Counted from the stretch's first letter, positions 53,187-64,000 are shown. The stretch is 64,000 bases of DNA from Sporocytophaga myxococcoides (GCF_000775915.1 NZ_BBLT01000012.1:1-64000); one strand, 5' to 3'. Numbers and translations are program-made. Notes: generated from the sequence alone by a model not told the origin.

Positions 53187-55574
53187 TTAGCTACCGCAGG
53201 CCTCACAACCTTCAGGGTTGTCTAGGGAACAAGCCATATCGCTTGCTTTCTGTGCATATGCTGCATCCTGTGCTTCTTTGTTTACAACAGGCTCAAGAGC
53301 AACATCTGCCTGTTTCTCCACCGTAAACTTGATAGCATCTGCAGCAGCTTTTGTTCTAAGGTAATACATACCTGTTTTAAGCCCTTTCTTCCATGCATAG
53401 AAGTGCATTGAAGTAAGTTTTCCGAAATTAGGATCCTGCATGTGTACGTTAAAGCTCTGGCTTTGGCAGATGTAAGCCCCTCTGTCTGCAGCCATATCGA
53501 TAAGCGTCTTTTGTTTGATCTCCCAGACAGTTTTGTAAAGATCTTTAATATGCTGAGGAATCTCTTTGATGTTCTGTACAGATCCGTTTGCTTCGATAAG
53601 TTTGTTTTTCATCTTATCGTTCCACAGACCTTGTTTGATAAGATCTCTCATCAAATGTTTGTTCACTACAACAAACTCTCCTGAAAGTACTCTTCTGGTA
53701 TAGATGTTTGAAGTATATGGTTCAAAACACTCGTTATTTCCAAGGATTTGAGAAGTAGAAGCTGTCGGCATCGGAGCAACAAGCAGAGAGTTTCTCACGC
53801 CATGTTGTTTTGCTTCCTTCTTCAAAGAATCCCAATCCCATCTGTTAGATGAAGGAGTTACGCCCCACATATCAAACTGGAAGATACCTTTAGAAACAGG
53901 AGATCCTTTGAATGTCTCGTACGGACCATGTTTCTTAGCCAGATCTTTTGAAGCGGTCATGGCTGCGAAATAGATCGTTTCGAAGATATCTGTGTTCAAT
54001 GCTTTTGCTTCTTCAGATTCAAATGGCATTCTCAACATAATGAACACATCCGCTAAGCCTTGAACCCCTAATCCGATAGGTCTGTGTCTCAGATTTGACT
54101 TTCTTGCTTCCTCTACAGGATAATAGTTGATATCAATAATCCTGTTAAGGTTTTTCGTTGCTACATAAGTAACATCGTATAATTTCTGATGGTCAAATTT
54201 ACCGTCAATAACAAATTTAGGTAAAGCCAGAGAAGCCAGGTTACATACAGCTACTTCATCAGGAGCAGTATACTCTATAATTTCAGTGCAAAGGTTGCTT
54301 GATTTTATAGTGCCAAGGTTTTTCTGATTTGATTTTTTGTTTGCAGCATCTTTGTACAACATATAAGGAGTACCAGTCTCAGTCTGAGACTCCAGGATTG
54401 CAAACCAAAGTTCCTGAGCTTTTACAGTTTTTCTGGCTCTTCCTTCTTTCTCATATTTTTCGTAAAGTGTTTCGAACTCTTTACCATATGTCTCATCAAG
54501 GTTAGGAGCCTCGTTCGGACAGAACAATGACCATTCACCGTTTTCTTCAACACGTTTCATGAAAAGATCCGGAATCCATAGCGCATAGAACAGATCTCTG
54601 GCTCTAAGCTCTTCTTTACCGTGGTTTTTCTTCAGATCCAGGAATTCGAAGATATCAGCATGCCAAGGCTCAAGATAAATTGCGAATGCACCTTTTCTTT
54701 TTCCACCTCCCTGATCAACGTATCTAGCTGTGTCATTAAACACACGAAGCATAGGAATGATACCGTTAGAAGTACCATTGGTTCCTTTAATATAAGATCC
54801 TGTAGCCCTTACACCATGTACGCTCAATCCGATCCCCCCGGCAGATTGTGAAATTTTAGCGCATTGTTTCAGAGTGTCATAAATACCTTCTATGCTGTCA
54901 TCCTTCATTGTTAACAGGAAACATGAAGACAACTGAGCCTTCGGAGTTCCAGCGTTAAATAATGTAGGGGTTGCATGCGTAAACCACTTCTCAGAAAGAA
55001 GATTGTAGGTTTCTATCGCAGCATCAATATCGTTTGTATGAATACCTATAGCAACACGCATCAACATGTGCTGAGGTCTTTCAACTATTTTTCCGTCTAA
55101 TTTAAGAAGATACGATTTTTCAAGGGTTTTGAAACCGAAGTAATCGTAATTATAGTCTCTGTCATAGATAATGCTTGAATCCAGAACAGATGCATTTTTT
55201 CTGATTGCTTCATAAACTTCTTTAGAAAGAAGAGAAGCATTTTCACCTGTTTTCGGATCTTCATAAGTATAAAGCCTTTTCATTGTGTTCGAGAAAGACT
55301 TGCTTGTGACTTTATGAAGATTAGAGATAGCAATTCTTGCGGCAAGAATGGCGTAATCAGGATGTTTAGTTGTCAGAGAAGCAGCGATTTCAGCAGCAAG
55401 ATTATCCAACTCTACGGTTGTTACCCCGTCATAAATTCCATCAATTACTTTTTTTGCTACATCAATCGGGTTGACATAATTTATGTCAAGACCATAGCAC
55501 AGCTTCTCTATCCTCGCCGTGACTTTGTCAAATTTTACAGACTCTCGTCTGCCATCTCGTTTAATTACTAGCAT
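53187..55574 (-). CDS. nrdA: Ribonucleoside-diphosphate reductase, large (alpha) subunit, class Ia
   Basis: A 795-residue enzyme that reduces ribonucleotides to deoxyribonucleotides. An N-terminal ATP-cone (about 1-90, starting [16 protein letters not shown]) gives allosteric activity control. The active-site Cys residues lie in [17 protein letters not shown] and [11 protein letters not shown]. The C-terminal redox pair is in GCEACGS, the last residues. It lies 138 bp downstream of nrdB on the same strand, so nrdB is first in the pair. Confidence 0.95.
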   Translation of the reverse strand: MLVIKRDGRRESVKFDKVTARIEKLCYGLDINYVNPIDVAKKVIDGIYDGVTTVELDNLAAEIAASLTTKHPDYAILAARIAISNLHKVTSKSFSNTMKRLYTYEDPKTGENASLLSKEVYEAIRKNASVLDSSIIYDRDYNYDYFGFKTLEKSYLLKLDGKIVERPQHMLMRVAIGIHTNDIDAAIETYNLLSEKWFTHATPTLFNAGTPKAQLSSCFLLTMKDDSIEGIYDTLKQCAKISQSAGGIGLSVHGVRATGSYIKGTNGTSNGIIPMLRVFNDTARYVDQGGGKRKGAFAIYLEPWHADIFEFLDLKKNHGKEELRARDLFYALWIPDLFMKRVEENGEWSLFCPNEAPNLDETYGKEFETLYEKYEKEGRARKTVKAQELWFAILESQTETGTPYMLYKDAANKKSNQKNLGTIKSSNLCTEIIEYTAPDEVAVCNLASLALPKFVIDGKFDHQKLYDVTYVATKNLNRIIDINYYPVEEARKSNLRHRPIGLGVQGLADVFIMLRMPFESEEAKALNTDIFETIYFAAMTASKDLAKKHGPYETFKGSPVSKGIFQFDMWGVTPSSNRWDWDSLKKEAKQHGVRNSLLVAPMPTASTSQILGNNECFEPYTSNIYTRRVLSGEFVVVNKHLMRDLIKQGLWNDKMKNKLIEANGSVQNIKEIPQHIKDLYKTVWEIKQKTLIDMAADRGAYICQSQSFNVHMQDPNFGKLTSMHFYAWKKGLKTGMYYLRTKAAADAIKFTVEKQADVALEPVVNKEAQDAAYAQKASDMACSLDNPEGCEACGS

Positions 55575-55712
55575 ATCAGGGGGTAAAGGTTATTAGTTTT
55601 TTGACTGTTTTAAATTATACATTTTAAATTTAAATCCAGTATTTTTTCGATCAATTTCTTTATTTATTCAACTACTTTCTGCTTTTGTAATTTGCAAGCG
55701 GAAATCTTACCT

Positions 55713-56684
55713 CTAAAAATCCTCATCCAGAGAGAATTTGTGGTTGTCTTTCTCATTCATTACTCCAGCTTTTTGATATTCGGCAACTCTCTTTTCGAAG
55801 AAGTTGGTTTTACCCTGAAGAGATATCATTTCCATAAAGTCAAACGGATTGGTTACGTTATAAACTTTATTACATCCCAGAGCAACCAAAAGTCTGTCGG
55901 CAACAAACTCTATATATTGAGACATCAACCTTGAGTTCATTCCTATAAGATCTACAGGAAGCGCTTCTGTAATGAACTCCTGCTCGATTTTTACAGCATC
56001 AGTTATCAGAGCTACCACCTGCTCTTCAGGAAGTTTATTAACGATATATTTAGTATATAACAGACATGCAAAATCGCAGTGTAAGCCTTCGTCTCTTGAA
56101 ATCAATTCATTAGAGAAGCTCAAACCCGGCATCAGTCCCCTTTTCTTTAACCAGAAAATAGAACAGAAACTACCAGAGAAGAAAATCCCTTCAACCGCTG
56201 CAAAAGCAAGTAATCTCTCCACGAAAGACCCCTGACTAATCCATCTCATTGCCCATTCAGCTTTTTTCGCTACACATGGAACAGTCTCCAGCGCATTGAA
56301 AAGCTTACTTTTCTCTTTTGGATCTTTAACATAAGTATCAATCAGCAAAGAGTATGTTTCAGAATGGATATTTTCCATCATGATCTGGAAACCATAGAAA
56401 CATTTAGCTTCAGGATATTGAACCATTTCCAGGAAGCTTGTTGCCAGGTTTTCATTTACAATACCATCACTAGCTGCAAAAAAAGCAAGTACGTGAGTGA
56501 TAAAGTGTTTTTCACCTTCATTAAGCTTCTCCCAATCAGCGAGATCAGGGGTAAGATCTATTTCCTCTGCAGTCCAGAAGCTGGCTTCTTCTTTTTTATA
56601 CATCTGCCAGATGTCGTCATGAACGATAGGAAAAAGGACAAACCTGTTTTTATTTTCCTCTAGTAATGGTTCTTTTTTTTCCAT
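55713..56684 (-). CDS. nrdB: Ribonucleoside-diphosphate reductase, small (beta) subunit
   Basis: A 323-residue di-iron protein that supplies the radical to NrdA. Metal ligands are recognisable in WTAEEIDL, in [12 protein letters not shown], in [13 protein letters not shown] (with the candidate radical Tyr) and in [10 protein letters not shown]. The C-terminal tail FSLDEDF is the peptide that docks to NrdA. It is divergent from rplU across 450 bp and precedes nrdA. Confidence 0.95.
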   Translation of the reverse strand: MEKKEPLLEENKNRFVLFPIVHDDIWQMYKKEEASFWTAEEIDLTPDLADWEKLNEGEKHFITHVLAFFAASDGIVNENLATSFLEMVQYPEAKCFYGFQIMMENIHSETYSLLIDTYVKDPKEKSKLFNALETVPCVAKKAEWAMRWISQGSFVERLLAFAAVEGIFFSGSFCSIFWLKKRGLMPGLSFSNELISRDEGLHCDFACLLYTKYIVNKLPEEQVVALITDAVKIEQEFITEALPVDLIGMNSRLMSQYIEFVADRLLVALGCNKVYNVTNPFDFMEMISLQGKTNFFEKRVAEYQKAGVMNEKDNHKFSLDEDF

Positions 56685-57134
56685 GTTACTATATCTAATT
56701 TCTTTTAATCAAAACATTTAGAGATTCTTCCCTGTTCATACTGAGAAAAACCTGACAAACTTTATTATCCTGCCCTGTATTATTTAAGGAAAAAAATCCC
56801 CTGTTCCTGTTTATTAAAAGAAAGGAACTCTCAGAGATGAAATAAGGATTTTGGAAAAGTTGTGTTACAAATATGATAAAAACGACTTGAAAAATCAAAG
56901 GAAAGAAGACCTGGACCGGAGATAGTAAAATCATGTTAGTAAATATAACAAAACCTATTAAAATACAATAAAATACAGGTTATTTTTTAGTTACATTTTG
57001 TACTTTTTCAATAGCCTTCAGGCGTAATAATCCAGAAAAATAGTTTTCCACATAGATATTTTAAAAAATGATTTGTTTTTTCAATTCTGTCTCCCTATAT
57101 TTGCAGTCCGTTTTTAAAAAGATATAATACTGTT
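56685..57134. other. Divergent control region between nrdB and rplU
   Basis: About 450 bp with no supported gene. The rplU promoter is at 57072-57103. On the other strand an AT-rich stretch near 56935-56975 contains TATATTTA and could serve nrdB. I did not find a clear NrdR box pair. Confidence 0.5.
57072..57103 (+). promoter_or_regulatory. Bacteroidota-type promoter of rplU-rpmA
   Basis: TTTG (57072-57075) and TATATTTG (57096-57103) match the -33 and -7 elements of the Bacteroidota housekeeping sigma factor, with a 20-bp spacer. They lie 31 bp before the rplU ATG. This is the best promoter match I found in the window. Confidence 0.75.
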
Positions 57135-57446
57135 ATGTACGCAATTGTCGATATAGCCGGAAAACAATATAAGGCAGAAGAAAATAAATTTATCTATACA
57201 GATAGATTAGAAGGAACTGAGGGTTCTAAAGTAGAATTTACACAAGTTCTTTTGGTTTCTGACGGAGCAAATACTCAGGTTGGTCTTCCTGTAGTAAGTG
57301 GAGTTAAAATTTCCGGAAAAATCCTTTCTCAGGAGAAAGCAGACAAAGTGATCGTTTTCAAAAAGAAGAGAAGAAAAGGTTTCAGAAAGAAAAACGGCCA
57401 CAGAGCACAATTAACTAAAGTTTTAATCGAAAAAATTTCTAAATAA
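57135..57446 (+). CDS. rplU: 50S ribosomal protein L21
   Basis: A 103-residue protein of normal length. Family features are the start MYAIVDIAGKQYKAEE, the central TQVLLVSDGANTQVGLPVV and the basic end VIVFKKKRRKGFRKKNGHRA. It binds 23S rRNA. rpmA follows after 9 bp, the conserved bacterial order. Confidence 0.97.
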   Translation: MYAIVDIAGKQYKAEENKFIYTDRLEGTEGSKVEFTQVLLVSDGANTQVGLPVVSGVKISGKILSQEKADKVIVFKKKRRKGFRKKNGHRAQLTKVLIEKISK

Positions 57447-57455
57447 AGTAACACA

Positions 57456-57719
57456 ATGGCACACAAGAAAGGGGCCGGTAGTTCCAAAAACGGTCGTGAA
57501 TCACATAGTAAGAGACTTGGCGTTAAAGTTTTTGGTGGCCAGGTTGCAATAGCAGGAAATATCCTTGTTAGACAAAGAGGTACAGCTCACCACCCAGGCA
57601 AAAACGTGGGTATCGGTAAAGATCATACTCTCTTCGCTTTAGCTGCAGGTACTGTAGTATTTAAAAAAGGTAGAAACAACAGATCTTACGTTTCTGTTGA
57701 ACCTTTCGCAAACGCTTAA
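57456..57719 (+). CDS. rpmA: 50S ribosomal protein L27
   Basis: An 87-residue protein. It starts [16 protein letters not shown] without the cleavable N-terminal extension found in Firmicutes. [21 protein letters not shown] is the family core. The N-terminal tail reaches the peptidyl transferase centre. It is followed by a strong terminator. Confidence 0.97.
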   Translation: MAHKKGAGSSKNGRESHSKRLGVKVFGGQVAIAGNILVRQRGTAHHPGKNVGIGKDHTLFALAAGTVVFKKGRNNRSYVSVEPFANA

Positions 57720-57744
57720 TATTTTTCCAAATAAAATAATTATT

Positions 57745-57779
57745 AAAAAGCCTCTTTTTCATTTAAAGAGGCTTTTTTT
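57745..57779. terminator. Rho-independent terminator of rplU-rpmA
   Basis: AAAAAGCCTCTTT pairs with AAAGAGGCTTTTT around a short loop and ends in T7. The remaining 200 bp before the rhomboid gene shows no other feature. Confidence 0.9.
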
Positions 57780-57995
57780 ATCTATATACTATTCTCCAGT
57801 GTTATTTTATATTATTCTCTGATATGCCCTAAAGCATCATGATACTGCAGGGCTCCCTTTTCAATAATCATCCTTCGCTATTTCTCTTATTTAATTGACA
57901 CATCCATCTTCAACTTAATGTAAAGTAAAAATCCCATCCTGTTTAACAGCAATGGGATATAATATTATATTTATACCTGTAACTTTTCTATTCTG

Positions 57996-58604
57996 TTAAA
58001 ACAATCCGGGCCAACGAACAATCTCCTGAAAAAAGTTCTGAAGAATATTACCGTCTCCTTCTAACAACACAAATACCACCCCGAATAATGCTCCATAAAG
58101 GTGAGCATCATGATTGATATGATCTCCTGCTCTTTTGCCCATAAAATAGGAATAGATAAGAAATAAAATCGCATATATAAACCCAGGCATACAGAGTGCA
58201 AAGAATATACATATATTCATTCCGACAGGCTCATACAAAATACAACCGAATATAACAGCTGACACACCTCCTGATGCTCCCAATGAATTATACCTATGAT
58301 TATTTCTATTTTTAAAATAAGATGGCAAATCTGAAACTACTATAGCTGAAAGATATAAAAGAACAAATTCAACTACCCCCATCTTTGCTGCCAATAAATC
58401 TCCAAAAAAGAATAAAGACAACATATTAAAAAACAAATGCATATAATCTGCATGAATAAAACCTGAAGTGATGAACCGGTAGTACTGCTTTTTATTGCTG
58501 ATCATGTAAGGATTTAACATCCATCCGGAATACACTGATTCATTATTCCATGCATAAAGACTGCATGCAACAGTAATAATTATTAAAATAATAGTGATAG
58601 ACAT
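57996..58604 (-). CDS. Rhomboid family intramembrane serine protease
   Basis: A 202-residue protein with six helices. The catalytic dyad is Ser111 in GASGG and His168 in HDAHLYGALFG. The loop-1 region ITSGFIHADYMHLFFNM has the conserved His and Asn. It cleaves membrane-spanning substrates, which are unknown here. Its start is 3 bp after the polyprenyl synthase stop on the same strand, so it ends a three-gene operon (rnr, polyprenyl synthase, rhomboid). Confidence 0.92.
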   Translation of the reverse strand: MSITIILIIITVACSLYAWNNESVYSGWMLNPYMISNKKQYYRFITSGFIHADYMHLFFNMLSLFFFGDLLAAKMGVVEFVLLYLSAIVVSDLPSYFKNRNNHRYNSLGASGGVSAVIFGCILYEPVGMNICIFFALCMPGFIYAILFLIYSYFMGKRAGDHINHDAHLYGALFGVVFVLLEGDGNILQNFFQEIVRWPGLF

Positions 58605-58607
58605 ACT

Positions 58608-59585
58608 TTAACTTTCTCTTTTCATAAGCCCGTTCGCAAAACGGAGCAGATGCGATTTCCTTATTAAGGGGGCTTTAACTTTTTCTAACTTTTGAATACC
58701 TGCGTTATAGTATTCAGACATTTTTGCTTCAGTTAGTTCCTTTATCTTCAGAGAATCATAAATTTCTTTTACTTTTTTTACCTTTTCATCATCTTTCAAT
58801 GACTGACTTTCCAGAACTGAAATAAGCTTTTTCTTACCAGCTTCATTACTCTTTTCCAAAGCAGTTATCAAAAGATAAGTTTTCTTTTTCGCTACAATAT
58901 CCCCCCCAACTTTCTTTCCAAATTTTTCCTGATCTGCATATACATCCAGAAGATCATCCATCAACTGAAATGCCAGACCTATATTTTCACCGAATTCTTT
59001 AAGCAATTCCAGATCCTTTTCTTCTGCTCCTCCAATAATTCCTCCAAGCTTAAGACTGAATCCAAGAAGGACTGCTGTTTTCTTACGAATCATATCGACA
59101 TAAGCAGGAATTGACACGTTCTCCGTTCCTTCGTAATTCATATCCAGCTGTTGGCCTTCACAGACTTTAGCTGCACAATCATTGAATGCCCTTATGATTT
59201 CACGAAGTTTTGAACCTTCGGATTCCAATAAAAGATCATAAGCTTTTACAAGCATTACATCACCGGAAAGTATTGCGGTATTGATATTCCACTTTTCGTG
59301 AACGGTAGGTTTTCCTCTTCTCAGAGGTGCTTTATCCATAATATCATCATGTATTAAGGTGAAATTATGGAAATACTCTACAGCCATGGCTGGCTTAATA
59401 GCCCTATCCCACTCCTCAGAAAATAAATTTGCGGCCATAAGCGTAAGCAATGGCCGCAATCTTTTTCCACCAAGGGATATAATGTAGTTTATAGGTTCGT
59501 AAAGTTCAACGGGAGAATCACCCGGACTGTGCGCATTGAATGCAGCTTCAAGCTTATTTAAAGCTCTTTCTTGACTGAAAATCAT
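58608..59585 (-). CDS. Polyprenyl (isoprenoid) diphosphate synthase
   Basis: A 325-residue trans-prenyltransferase. The first aspartate-rich motif is D80-D-I-M-D84 (LIHDDIMDKAPLRRGKP) and the second is D210-D-L-L-D214 (FQLMDDLLDVY). GGKRLRPLL binds the diphosphate. An aromatic residue (Phe75) five positions before the first motif would favour a shorter product such as FPP or GGPP over long chains, but that is only a hint. It overlaps rnr by 4 bp. As the only such gene in the window it may supply GGPP to the distant crt operon. Confidence 0.92.
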   Translation of the reverse strand: MIFSQERALNKLEAAFNAHSPGDSPVELYEPINYIISLGGKRLRPLLTLMAANLFSEEWDRAIKPAMAVEYFHNFTLIHDDIMDKAPLRRGKPTVHEKWNINTAILSGDVMLVKAYDLLLESEGSKLREIIRAFNDCAAKVCEGQQLDMNYEGTENVSIPAYVDMIRKKTAVLLGFSLKLGGIIGGAEEKDLELLKEFGENIGLAFQLMDDLLDVYADQEKFGKKVGGDIVAKKKTYLLITALEKSNEAGKKKLISVLESQSLKDDEKVKKVKEIYDSLKIKELTEAKMSEYYNAGIQKLEKVKAPLIRKSHLLRFANGLMKRES

Positions 59586-61729
59586 TTTCCGGCAAAAGCA
59601 AGATCTATACTTCGTTTTTCAAGGTTGGTGTTCATCACCTTCACCTTTACATGATCTCCCAAAGTAAATATTTTTTTATTTCTTTTGCCTATTACTCTAT
59701 AATTTTCTGCATCAAGCTCATAAAAATCATCTTCCAGTTCGCTCAGACGAATCATTCCTTCGCATTTTGTTTCAACGAGCTCTACAAACATTCCAAACTC
59801 TACCACTCCACTGATGATACCTTCAAACTCCTGACCAATCATGGTCTCCATAAATTCTACCTGCTTATACTTGATGGAAGCTCTTTCCGCTTCTGCGGCT
59901 ACCTTTTCCATATCAGAAGAGTGCTCACAAAGATCTTCATAATAAGTCTTATTCTCAGACTTGCCTCCATTAAGATAATGTTCCAATAGTCTGTGAACCA
60001 TTACGTCCGGATACCTTCTTATCGGAGAAGTGAAATGGGTATAGTGCTTATATGCCAGACCAAAGTGCTTTTCCGGATCTGTCGTGTATTTTGCTTTTGC
60101 CATAGATCTTATGGCTAGACTTTGTAATACATTTTGCTCCGGAGTATTTTCGACATCTGTTACAAGTTTGTTTAATGCATTGGATAGATCTTTATCTTTC
60201 AGATCCAGGTTATGGCCGAATTTTCTTGCAAAAATGGCAAGTGAATTAAGCTTTTCAGGATCCGGATGATCGTGAATACGATAGACAAATGTATTTTTCT
60301 CATCACCTTTTTTCATAAAATAGACATACTCAGCTACTTTACGATTAGCAAGAAGCATCCAATCCTCTATAAGTTTATGGGCATCCTTCCTGACTTTCGG
60401 ATATACGCCAAGTGGCTTGCCCTTTTCATCTAGTTTGAATTTTACTTCTACAGTTTCAAATGCAATTGCACCTCTTCTGAAACGATCCGCTCTCATTATT
60501 TTGGCCAACTCATCAAGGGCAAAGATCTCCTCTTTAAAATCCCCGTCCTTCCCTTCCAGAATTTCCTGTACCTCTTCATAAGCAAATCTTCTGTCCGAAT
60601 GAATAATGGTTTTACCAAACCATTCGTCCAATATTTTACCCTGATGATTCATCTCAAAGACTGCCGAGAATGTCAGTTTATCTTCATGAGGTCTTAAAGA
60701 ACAAAGGTTGTTGGAAAGTTTTTCCGGAAGCATCGGAACTACACGATCCACAAGGTAAACAGAAGTCGCTCTTTTGTACGCCTCCTTCTCGAGCGGTGTT
60801 CCTGGTCTTACATAGTGTGTCACATCAGCTATGTGTACTCCTACCTCCCAGTTCCCGTTTTCTAGTTTCCTGATAGATAGTGCATCATCAAAGTCTTTTG
60901 CATCAACCGGGTCAATTGTAAAAGTTGTAATCGATCTGAAATCTCGTCTTTTCTTTATTTCACTTTCCGGTATTTCTACCGGAATTTTATCTGCATCCCT
61001 TTCTACAGTTTCAGGAAACTCCCAAGGCAGACCGTATTCAGCCATAATAGAGTGCATTTCTACATCATTTTCACCTGCATTTCCTAACACTTCTATTACC
61101 TCTCCTACAGGATTATGATTTTTATCCGGCCATTCAACAATTCTGGCTACTACTTTTTGTCCTTCTTTGGCGTCTTTGATTTTATCTAAAGGAATAAAAA
61201 TATCGTAGAAAATCTTCCTGCTGTTTGGAATTACGAAAGCAAAACGTGGTGATAGTTCTATTTTTCCGACAAAATCGGTTCTCTTTCTTTCAAGTATTTC
61301 AACTACTTCCCCTTCCGGGCTGCGACCTCTATCCCTCTTACCTTTCAGAAGTACTTTTACGATATCTCCATCAAATGCAAATTTGAGATTATTCGCACTC
61401 ACCCAGATATCTTCTTTAGAATCTTCTGAAATGACATAGGCAAATCGCTGATTGACATGATCTACTCGACCGACAATATGATTACCGTCTGATTTATAAT
61501 TGATTTTGTAGGTACCGCTCTGTGTTCTTGCTACCTGACCTGACCTGACAAGATTATCAAGTTCCGTGGCAAACTGGCCTTTTACAGCCTGATCTTTTAA
61601 GCCTACTTTTTTTATAATCTCTTTAAAAGAATATGCTTTTGATTTTGCCCTGCTAAGCAAACTCAAAAGCTTATCTTTTATATTATTTTCATGTCCTGGC
61701 TTATCCTTCTTATTTTTGCTTTTTGTCAT
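59582..61729 (-). CDS. rnr: Ribonuclease R
   Basis: A 715-residue 3'-5' exoribonuclease of the RNB family. An N-terminal winged-helix-like part (about 15-70) is followed by cold-shock domains (about 80-230). The RNB catalytic core starts at about 265, with the metal site DPVDAKDFDDALSI. An S1 domain closes the protein (EFEGIISGVVEFGMFVELVE). All core motifs are intact. It is the first gene of an operon, 11 bp after the ABC ATPase, which may share the transcript. Confidence 0.95.
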   Translation of the reverse strand: MTKSKNKKDKPGHENNIKDKLLSLLSRAKSKAYSFKEIIKKVGLKDQAVKGQFATELDNLVRSGQVARTQSGTYKINYKSDGNHIVGRVDHVNQRFAYVISEDSKEDIWVSANNLKFAFDGDIVKVLLKGKRDRGRSPEGEVVEILERKRTDFVGKIELSPRFAFVIPNSRKIFYDIFIPLDKIKDAKEGQKVVARIVEWPDKNHNPVGEVIEVLGNAGENDVEMHSIMAEYGLPWEFPETVERDADKIPVEIPESEIKKRRDFRSITTFTIDPVDAKDFDDALSIRKLENGNWEVGVHIADVTHYVRPGTPLEKEAYKRATSVYLVDRVVPMLPEKLSNNLCSLRPHEDKLTFSAVFEMNHQGKILDEWFGKTIIHSDRRFAYEEVQEILEGKDGDFKEEIFALDELAKIMRADRFRRGAIAFETVEVKFKLDEKGKPLGVYPKVRKDAHKLIEDWMLLANRKVAEYVYFMKKGDEKNTFVYRIHDHPDPEKLNSLAIFARKFGHNLDLKDKDLSNALNKLVTDVENTPEQNVLQSLAIRSMAKAKYTTDPEKHFGLAYKHYTHFTSPIRRYPDVMVHRLLEHYLNGGKSENKTYYEDLCEHSSDMEKVAAEAERASIKYKQVEFMETMIGQEFEGIISGVVEFGMFVELVETKCEGMIRLSELEDDFYELDAENYRVIGKRNKKIFTLGDHVKVKVMNTNLEKRSIDLAFAGK

Positions 61730-61740
61730 GACTATTGAGG

Positions 61741-63570
61741 TTACCGACCCTGACTCCTCTTCAACATAGCATTCCTGATGGCGGCAAGGTCTCCTTTTGG
61801 AATTGAATTTATCAATTTCTTTGTATATTCTGACTGAGGGTTGTTATATATTTCTTCAGCATATCCTATTTCTTCTATTTTTCCTTTATTCATCACCAGA
61901 ATTCTGTCTGACATGAACTTCACAACCGACAAGTCATGAGAGATAAAAATAGAGGTAAAGTTAAAATCCTCTTTAAGCTTATTTAACAAGTTAAGCACCT
62001 GAGCCTGAACCGAAACATCCAATGCCGAGACCGATTCATCGCATATTATAAATTTAGGATTTAATGCTAAAGCACGGGCAATACATATCCTTTGTCTTTG
62101 TCCACCCGAAAATTCATGTGGATATCTTTCAAATTGTTTTGCACTTAAACTTACTGTCTCCAGAAGCTCTACTGCTCTCCTCCTTCTTTGAAAGTCACTT
62201 TCCAATACTCCATTTATACGCATTGGTTCTATGATGGCTTGTCCAACCGTCATTCTTGGATTAAGAGAAGAATACGGATCCTGAAAAATGATCTGCATAT
62301 CTTTACGCAACTTTCTCAACTCTTCCCCCTGAACATCTTTTATGCTCTTTCCTTCAAAATAAATATCCCCGCCAGTTGGTTCAATTAGTCTTAAAATTGT
62401 CCTTCCAAGTGTAGTTTTTCCACAACCGGATTCACCTACAAGTCCTAAGGTTTCACCGGGATAAACGTCAAATGAAACATTATCTACTGCTTTTACATAA
62501 TCAGTAACTTTTCCGAATAAACCTTTAGAGATTGGAAAATAAGTCTGCAGGTCTTTAACTTTAAGATGGGGCTCCTTTTTCTTAAGGTCATCCTGGCGCT
62601 CTTTGATTTCGTCTTCAGAAACAAAGTTGTAAAGTAAAGCATGGCCAACAGACGAAAACTTATGATCTTTTTTTTCAACAATATTACCAGACTCATCTCT
62701 TTCCATAAAATCAGAGACTACAGGTAGAACCCTTAATTTCATATTCAGTCGAGGGCGACAAGCTAGGAGACCTTTTGTATAAGGGTGTTGAGGATTATTA
62801 AATATATCATACGTTGTGCCAGACTCGACAACCTTTCCATGATACATCACCATTACCCTATCGGCAATTTCTGCTATTACCCCAAGATCATGTGTAATAA
62901 AAATAATAGACATATTATTTTCATCTCTGAGCTGACTCATCAGCTCCAGAATTCTTGCCTGCACTGTGACATCCAAAGCAGTAGTAGGCTCATCTGCTAT
63001 AAGCACCGACGGGTTACAGCTCATAGCCATTGCAATCATTACCCTTTGTTTTTGTCCACCAGAAATCTGATGTGGGTAGGCATAGAATATATCGTTGGGT
63101 CTTGGGAGTTTTACCTTTTCAAAAAGTTCTATTGTTTTTTTTCTGGCTTCTGCTTTGGAAAGTTTTTGATGCAGCAAAATAGCCTCCATCACCTGATCTC
63201 CGCAGGAGTATACAGGATTAAGAGATGTCATAGGCTCCTGAAAGATCATGGAAATATCATTGCCTCTTTCCTGCTGCATCTCTCGCTCGCTTATTTTCGT
63301 CAGATCAAGAATTCCTTTATCGGGCGAATTAAATAAAATACTTCCACCAACAATTTGTCCTATAGGTTTTGGGACAAGTTGCATAATCGAAAGGGCTGTT
63401 ACAGATTTTCCGGAACCAGATTCTCCAACAATGCCAAGAGTTTCCCCTCTTTTGAGTTGAAAGCTAACATCATCTACAGCTTTGACAATATTATCTTCTG
63501 ATTTAAAGTATGTCTTTAAATTTCGAACATCTAGCAAAAACTCATCTTTTTTCCCGCCGTTAGCAGACAT
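61741..63570 (-). CDS. Fused peptide/nickel-type ABC transporter ATP-binding protein (OppD-OppF-like)
   Basis: A 609-residue protein with two complete ATPase domains. The first has Walker A at 49-56 (GESGSGKS), signature ISGGQKQRV and Walker [13 protein letters not shown]. The second has [21 protein letters not shown] and [12 protein letters not shown]. Each ends with the oligopeptide-binding C-terminal extension ([14 protein letters not shown] and [12 protein letters not shown]). It energises uptake of peptides or similar solutes. Permease genes are not adjacent in the window. The two-in-one fusion is common in Bacteroidota. Confidence 0.93.
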   Translation of the reverse strand: MSANGGKKDEFLLDVRNLKTYFKSEDNIVKAVDDVSFQLKRGETLGIVGESGSGKSVTALSIMQLVPKPIGQIVGGSILFNSPDKGILDLTKISEREMQQERGNDISMIFQEPMTSLNPVYSCGDQVMEAILLHQKLSKAEARKKTIELFEKVKLPRPNDIFYAYPHQISGGQKQRVMIAMAMSCNPSVLIADEPTTALDVTVQARILELMSQLRDENNMSIIFITHDLGVIAEIADRVMVMYHGKVVESGTTYDIFNNPQHPYTKGLLACRPRLNMKLRVLPVVSDFMERDESGNIVEKKDHKFSSVGHALLYNFVSEDEIKERQDDLKKKEPHLKVKDLQTYFPISKGLFGKVTDYVKAVDNVSFDVYPGETLGLVGESGCGKTTLGRTILRLIEPTGGDIYFEGKSIKDVQGEELRKLRKDMQIIFQDPYSSLNPRMTVGQAIIEPMRINGVLESDFQRRRRAVELLETVSLSAKQFERYPHEFSGGQRQRICIARALALNPKFIICDESVSALDVSVQAQVLNLLNKLKEDFNFTSIFISHDLSVVKFMSDRILVMNKGKIEEIGYAEEIYNNPQSEYTKKLINSIPKGDLAAIRNAMLKRSQGR

Positions 63571-63623
63571 CTGTGTAATATTCTGATCTCAAATAAATTA
63601 ACCGAAACAAAAGAAATTATTCA

Positions 63624-64000
63624 TCAATTGCAAAACAAAATATTTTTTTCCCTGACCAGCTCAAGACAATGTAACCTCAGAAAAACCTGAGCAGTGACGA
63701 GCACATCCTTCTCACAATAAGTTCTGATAGCATCAAGACCATCTTCCTTGTAGTAAGACACATTGACATAACTTCCGTCCATCTGATCCTTACTTGTCGG
63801 GATATCGAATACTGTGGCTAAAGTTTCCAGAGAGGTATAGTTTTTCCTATCTCCAAACTTCCACATTTCCAATGTATCATAGTGCAGGATTTCCCAAGGC
63901 TTTTTTCCTGATATGTTTAATGCTTCAGGAATTGGGATAGAATTTATAAGCATTCTGCGACATAAATAAGGAAAATCAAATTCTTTCCCATTGTGCGCAC
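63624..64000 (-). CDS. PolB-like 3'-5' exonuclease, 5' end outside window
   Basis: This is the C-terminal part of a DEDD-type exonuclease. The frame stays open to the window edge: upstream of the internal Met at 63953 it reads HNGKEFDFPYLCRR, the Exo II motif, so the gene starts beyond 64000. Later DALDAIRTYCEKDVLVTAQVF-like residues (YCEKD, the Exo III region) are present. The family is the predicted PolB-like 3'-5' exonucleases (DUF2400-like group, PF10108 type). Proofreading or repair is inferred. Confidence 0.82.
   Translation of the reverse strand, partial: AHNGKEFDFPYLCRRMLINSIPIPEALNISGKKPWEILHYDTLEMWKFGDRKNYTSLETLATVFDIPTSKDQMDGSYVNVSYYKEDGLDAIRTYCEKDVLVTAQVFLRLHCLELVREKNILFCN

Overview
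The window reads as chromosome of a free-living Bacteroidota, most likely of the order Cytophagales. Base composition is AT-rich and Shine-Dalgarno sequences are mostly weak. One promoter of the Bacteroidota type (TTTG, then TAnnTTTG) can be pointed to. Three large secreted proteins end in type IX secretion sorting domains. There is a SusC/FhuA-like TonB-dependent receptor and a zeaxanthin-type carotenoid operon. The genus cannot be fixed from sequence reading alone.

Region 1 (1-7.8 kb) is the most unusual part. It is a series of single-gene units, all on the plus strand, separated by about 130-166 bp imperfect inverted repeats. Each repeat opens with a (G)CTAAC-type box and closes with a GTTA-type box directly before the next start codon. 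This is the layout of an integron gene-cassette array with attC sites. Three sites look complete and four are half-sites. The cargo is accessory: a TPR lipoprotein, a putative abortive-infection (PutAbiC) protein, RhuM, a small XRE regulator, a tandem-HEPN protein, a broken macrodomain gene, a DUF1016/PD-(D/E)XK nuclease, an AraC regulator and a VOC protein. No integrase gene lies inside the window.

Region 2 (7.8-26 kb) is mixed. It holds a DoxX/AraC divergent pair, a T9SS-secreted beta-propeller-like protein, a cluster of SUKH/HEAT immunity-like genes with a DUF808 membrane protein, a 1324-residue secreted metzincin-like protease, a small alarmone-hydrolase-like HD protein with an AraC/GyrI regulator, a glycosyltransferase and a lipoprotein. 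It also holds an apparent foreign insert with a Firmicutes-style choloylglycine hydrolase, a frameshifted flavin-oxidoreductase relic and a GC-rich small ORF.

Region 3 (26.2-31.2 kb) is a light- and B12-controlled carotenoid operon: carH-like regulator, crtI, crtB, idi, crtZ and a fused lycopene cyclase. The regulator's promoter lies against a 10-bp inverted repeat. A TonB-dependent receptor, menB and a thioester alpha-2-macroglobulin follow on the minus strand. The alpha-2-macroglobulin sits head to head with an ECF sigma factor/anti-sigma operon.

Region 4 (42-52 kb) holds a few hypothetical genes, a second possible attC-arm relic, a Crp/YceI/nitronate monooxygenase cluster, a PAS histidine kinase plus a truncated copy of its C-terminus, and another T9SS-secreted putative zinc peptidase.

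Region 5 (52-64 kb) is core genome: a CPBP protease, nrdA-nrdB, rplU-rpmA, rhomboid, polyprenyl synthase, rnr, a fused oligopeptide ABC ATPase and a PolB-like exonuclease cut by the window edge.

The intergenic DNA is rich in repeats: a dispersed double-hairpin family (seven copies), a GACGCCATCGC palindrome family, a degenerate 21-nt periodic array, a 42-nt (2 x 21) array, and a tandemly duplicated segment of about 280 bp made of hairpins.
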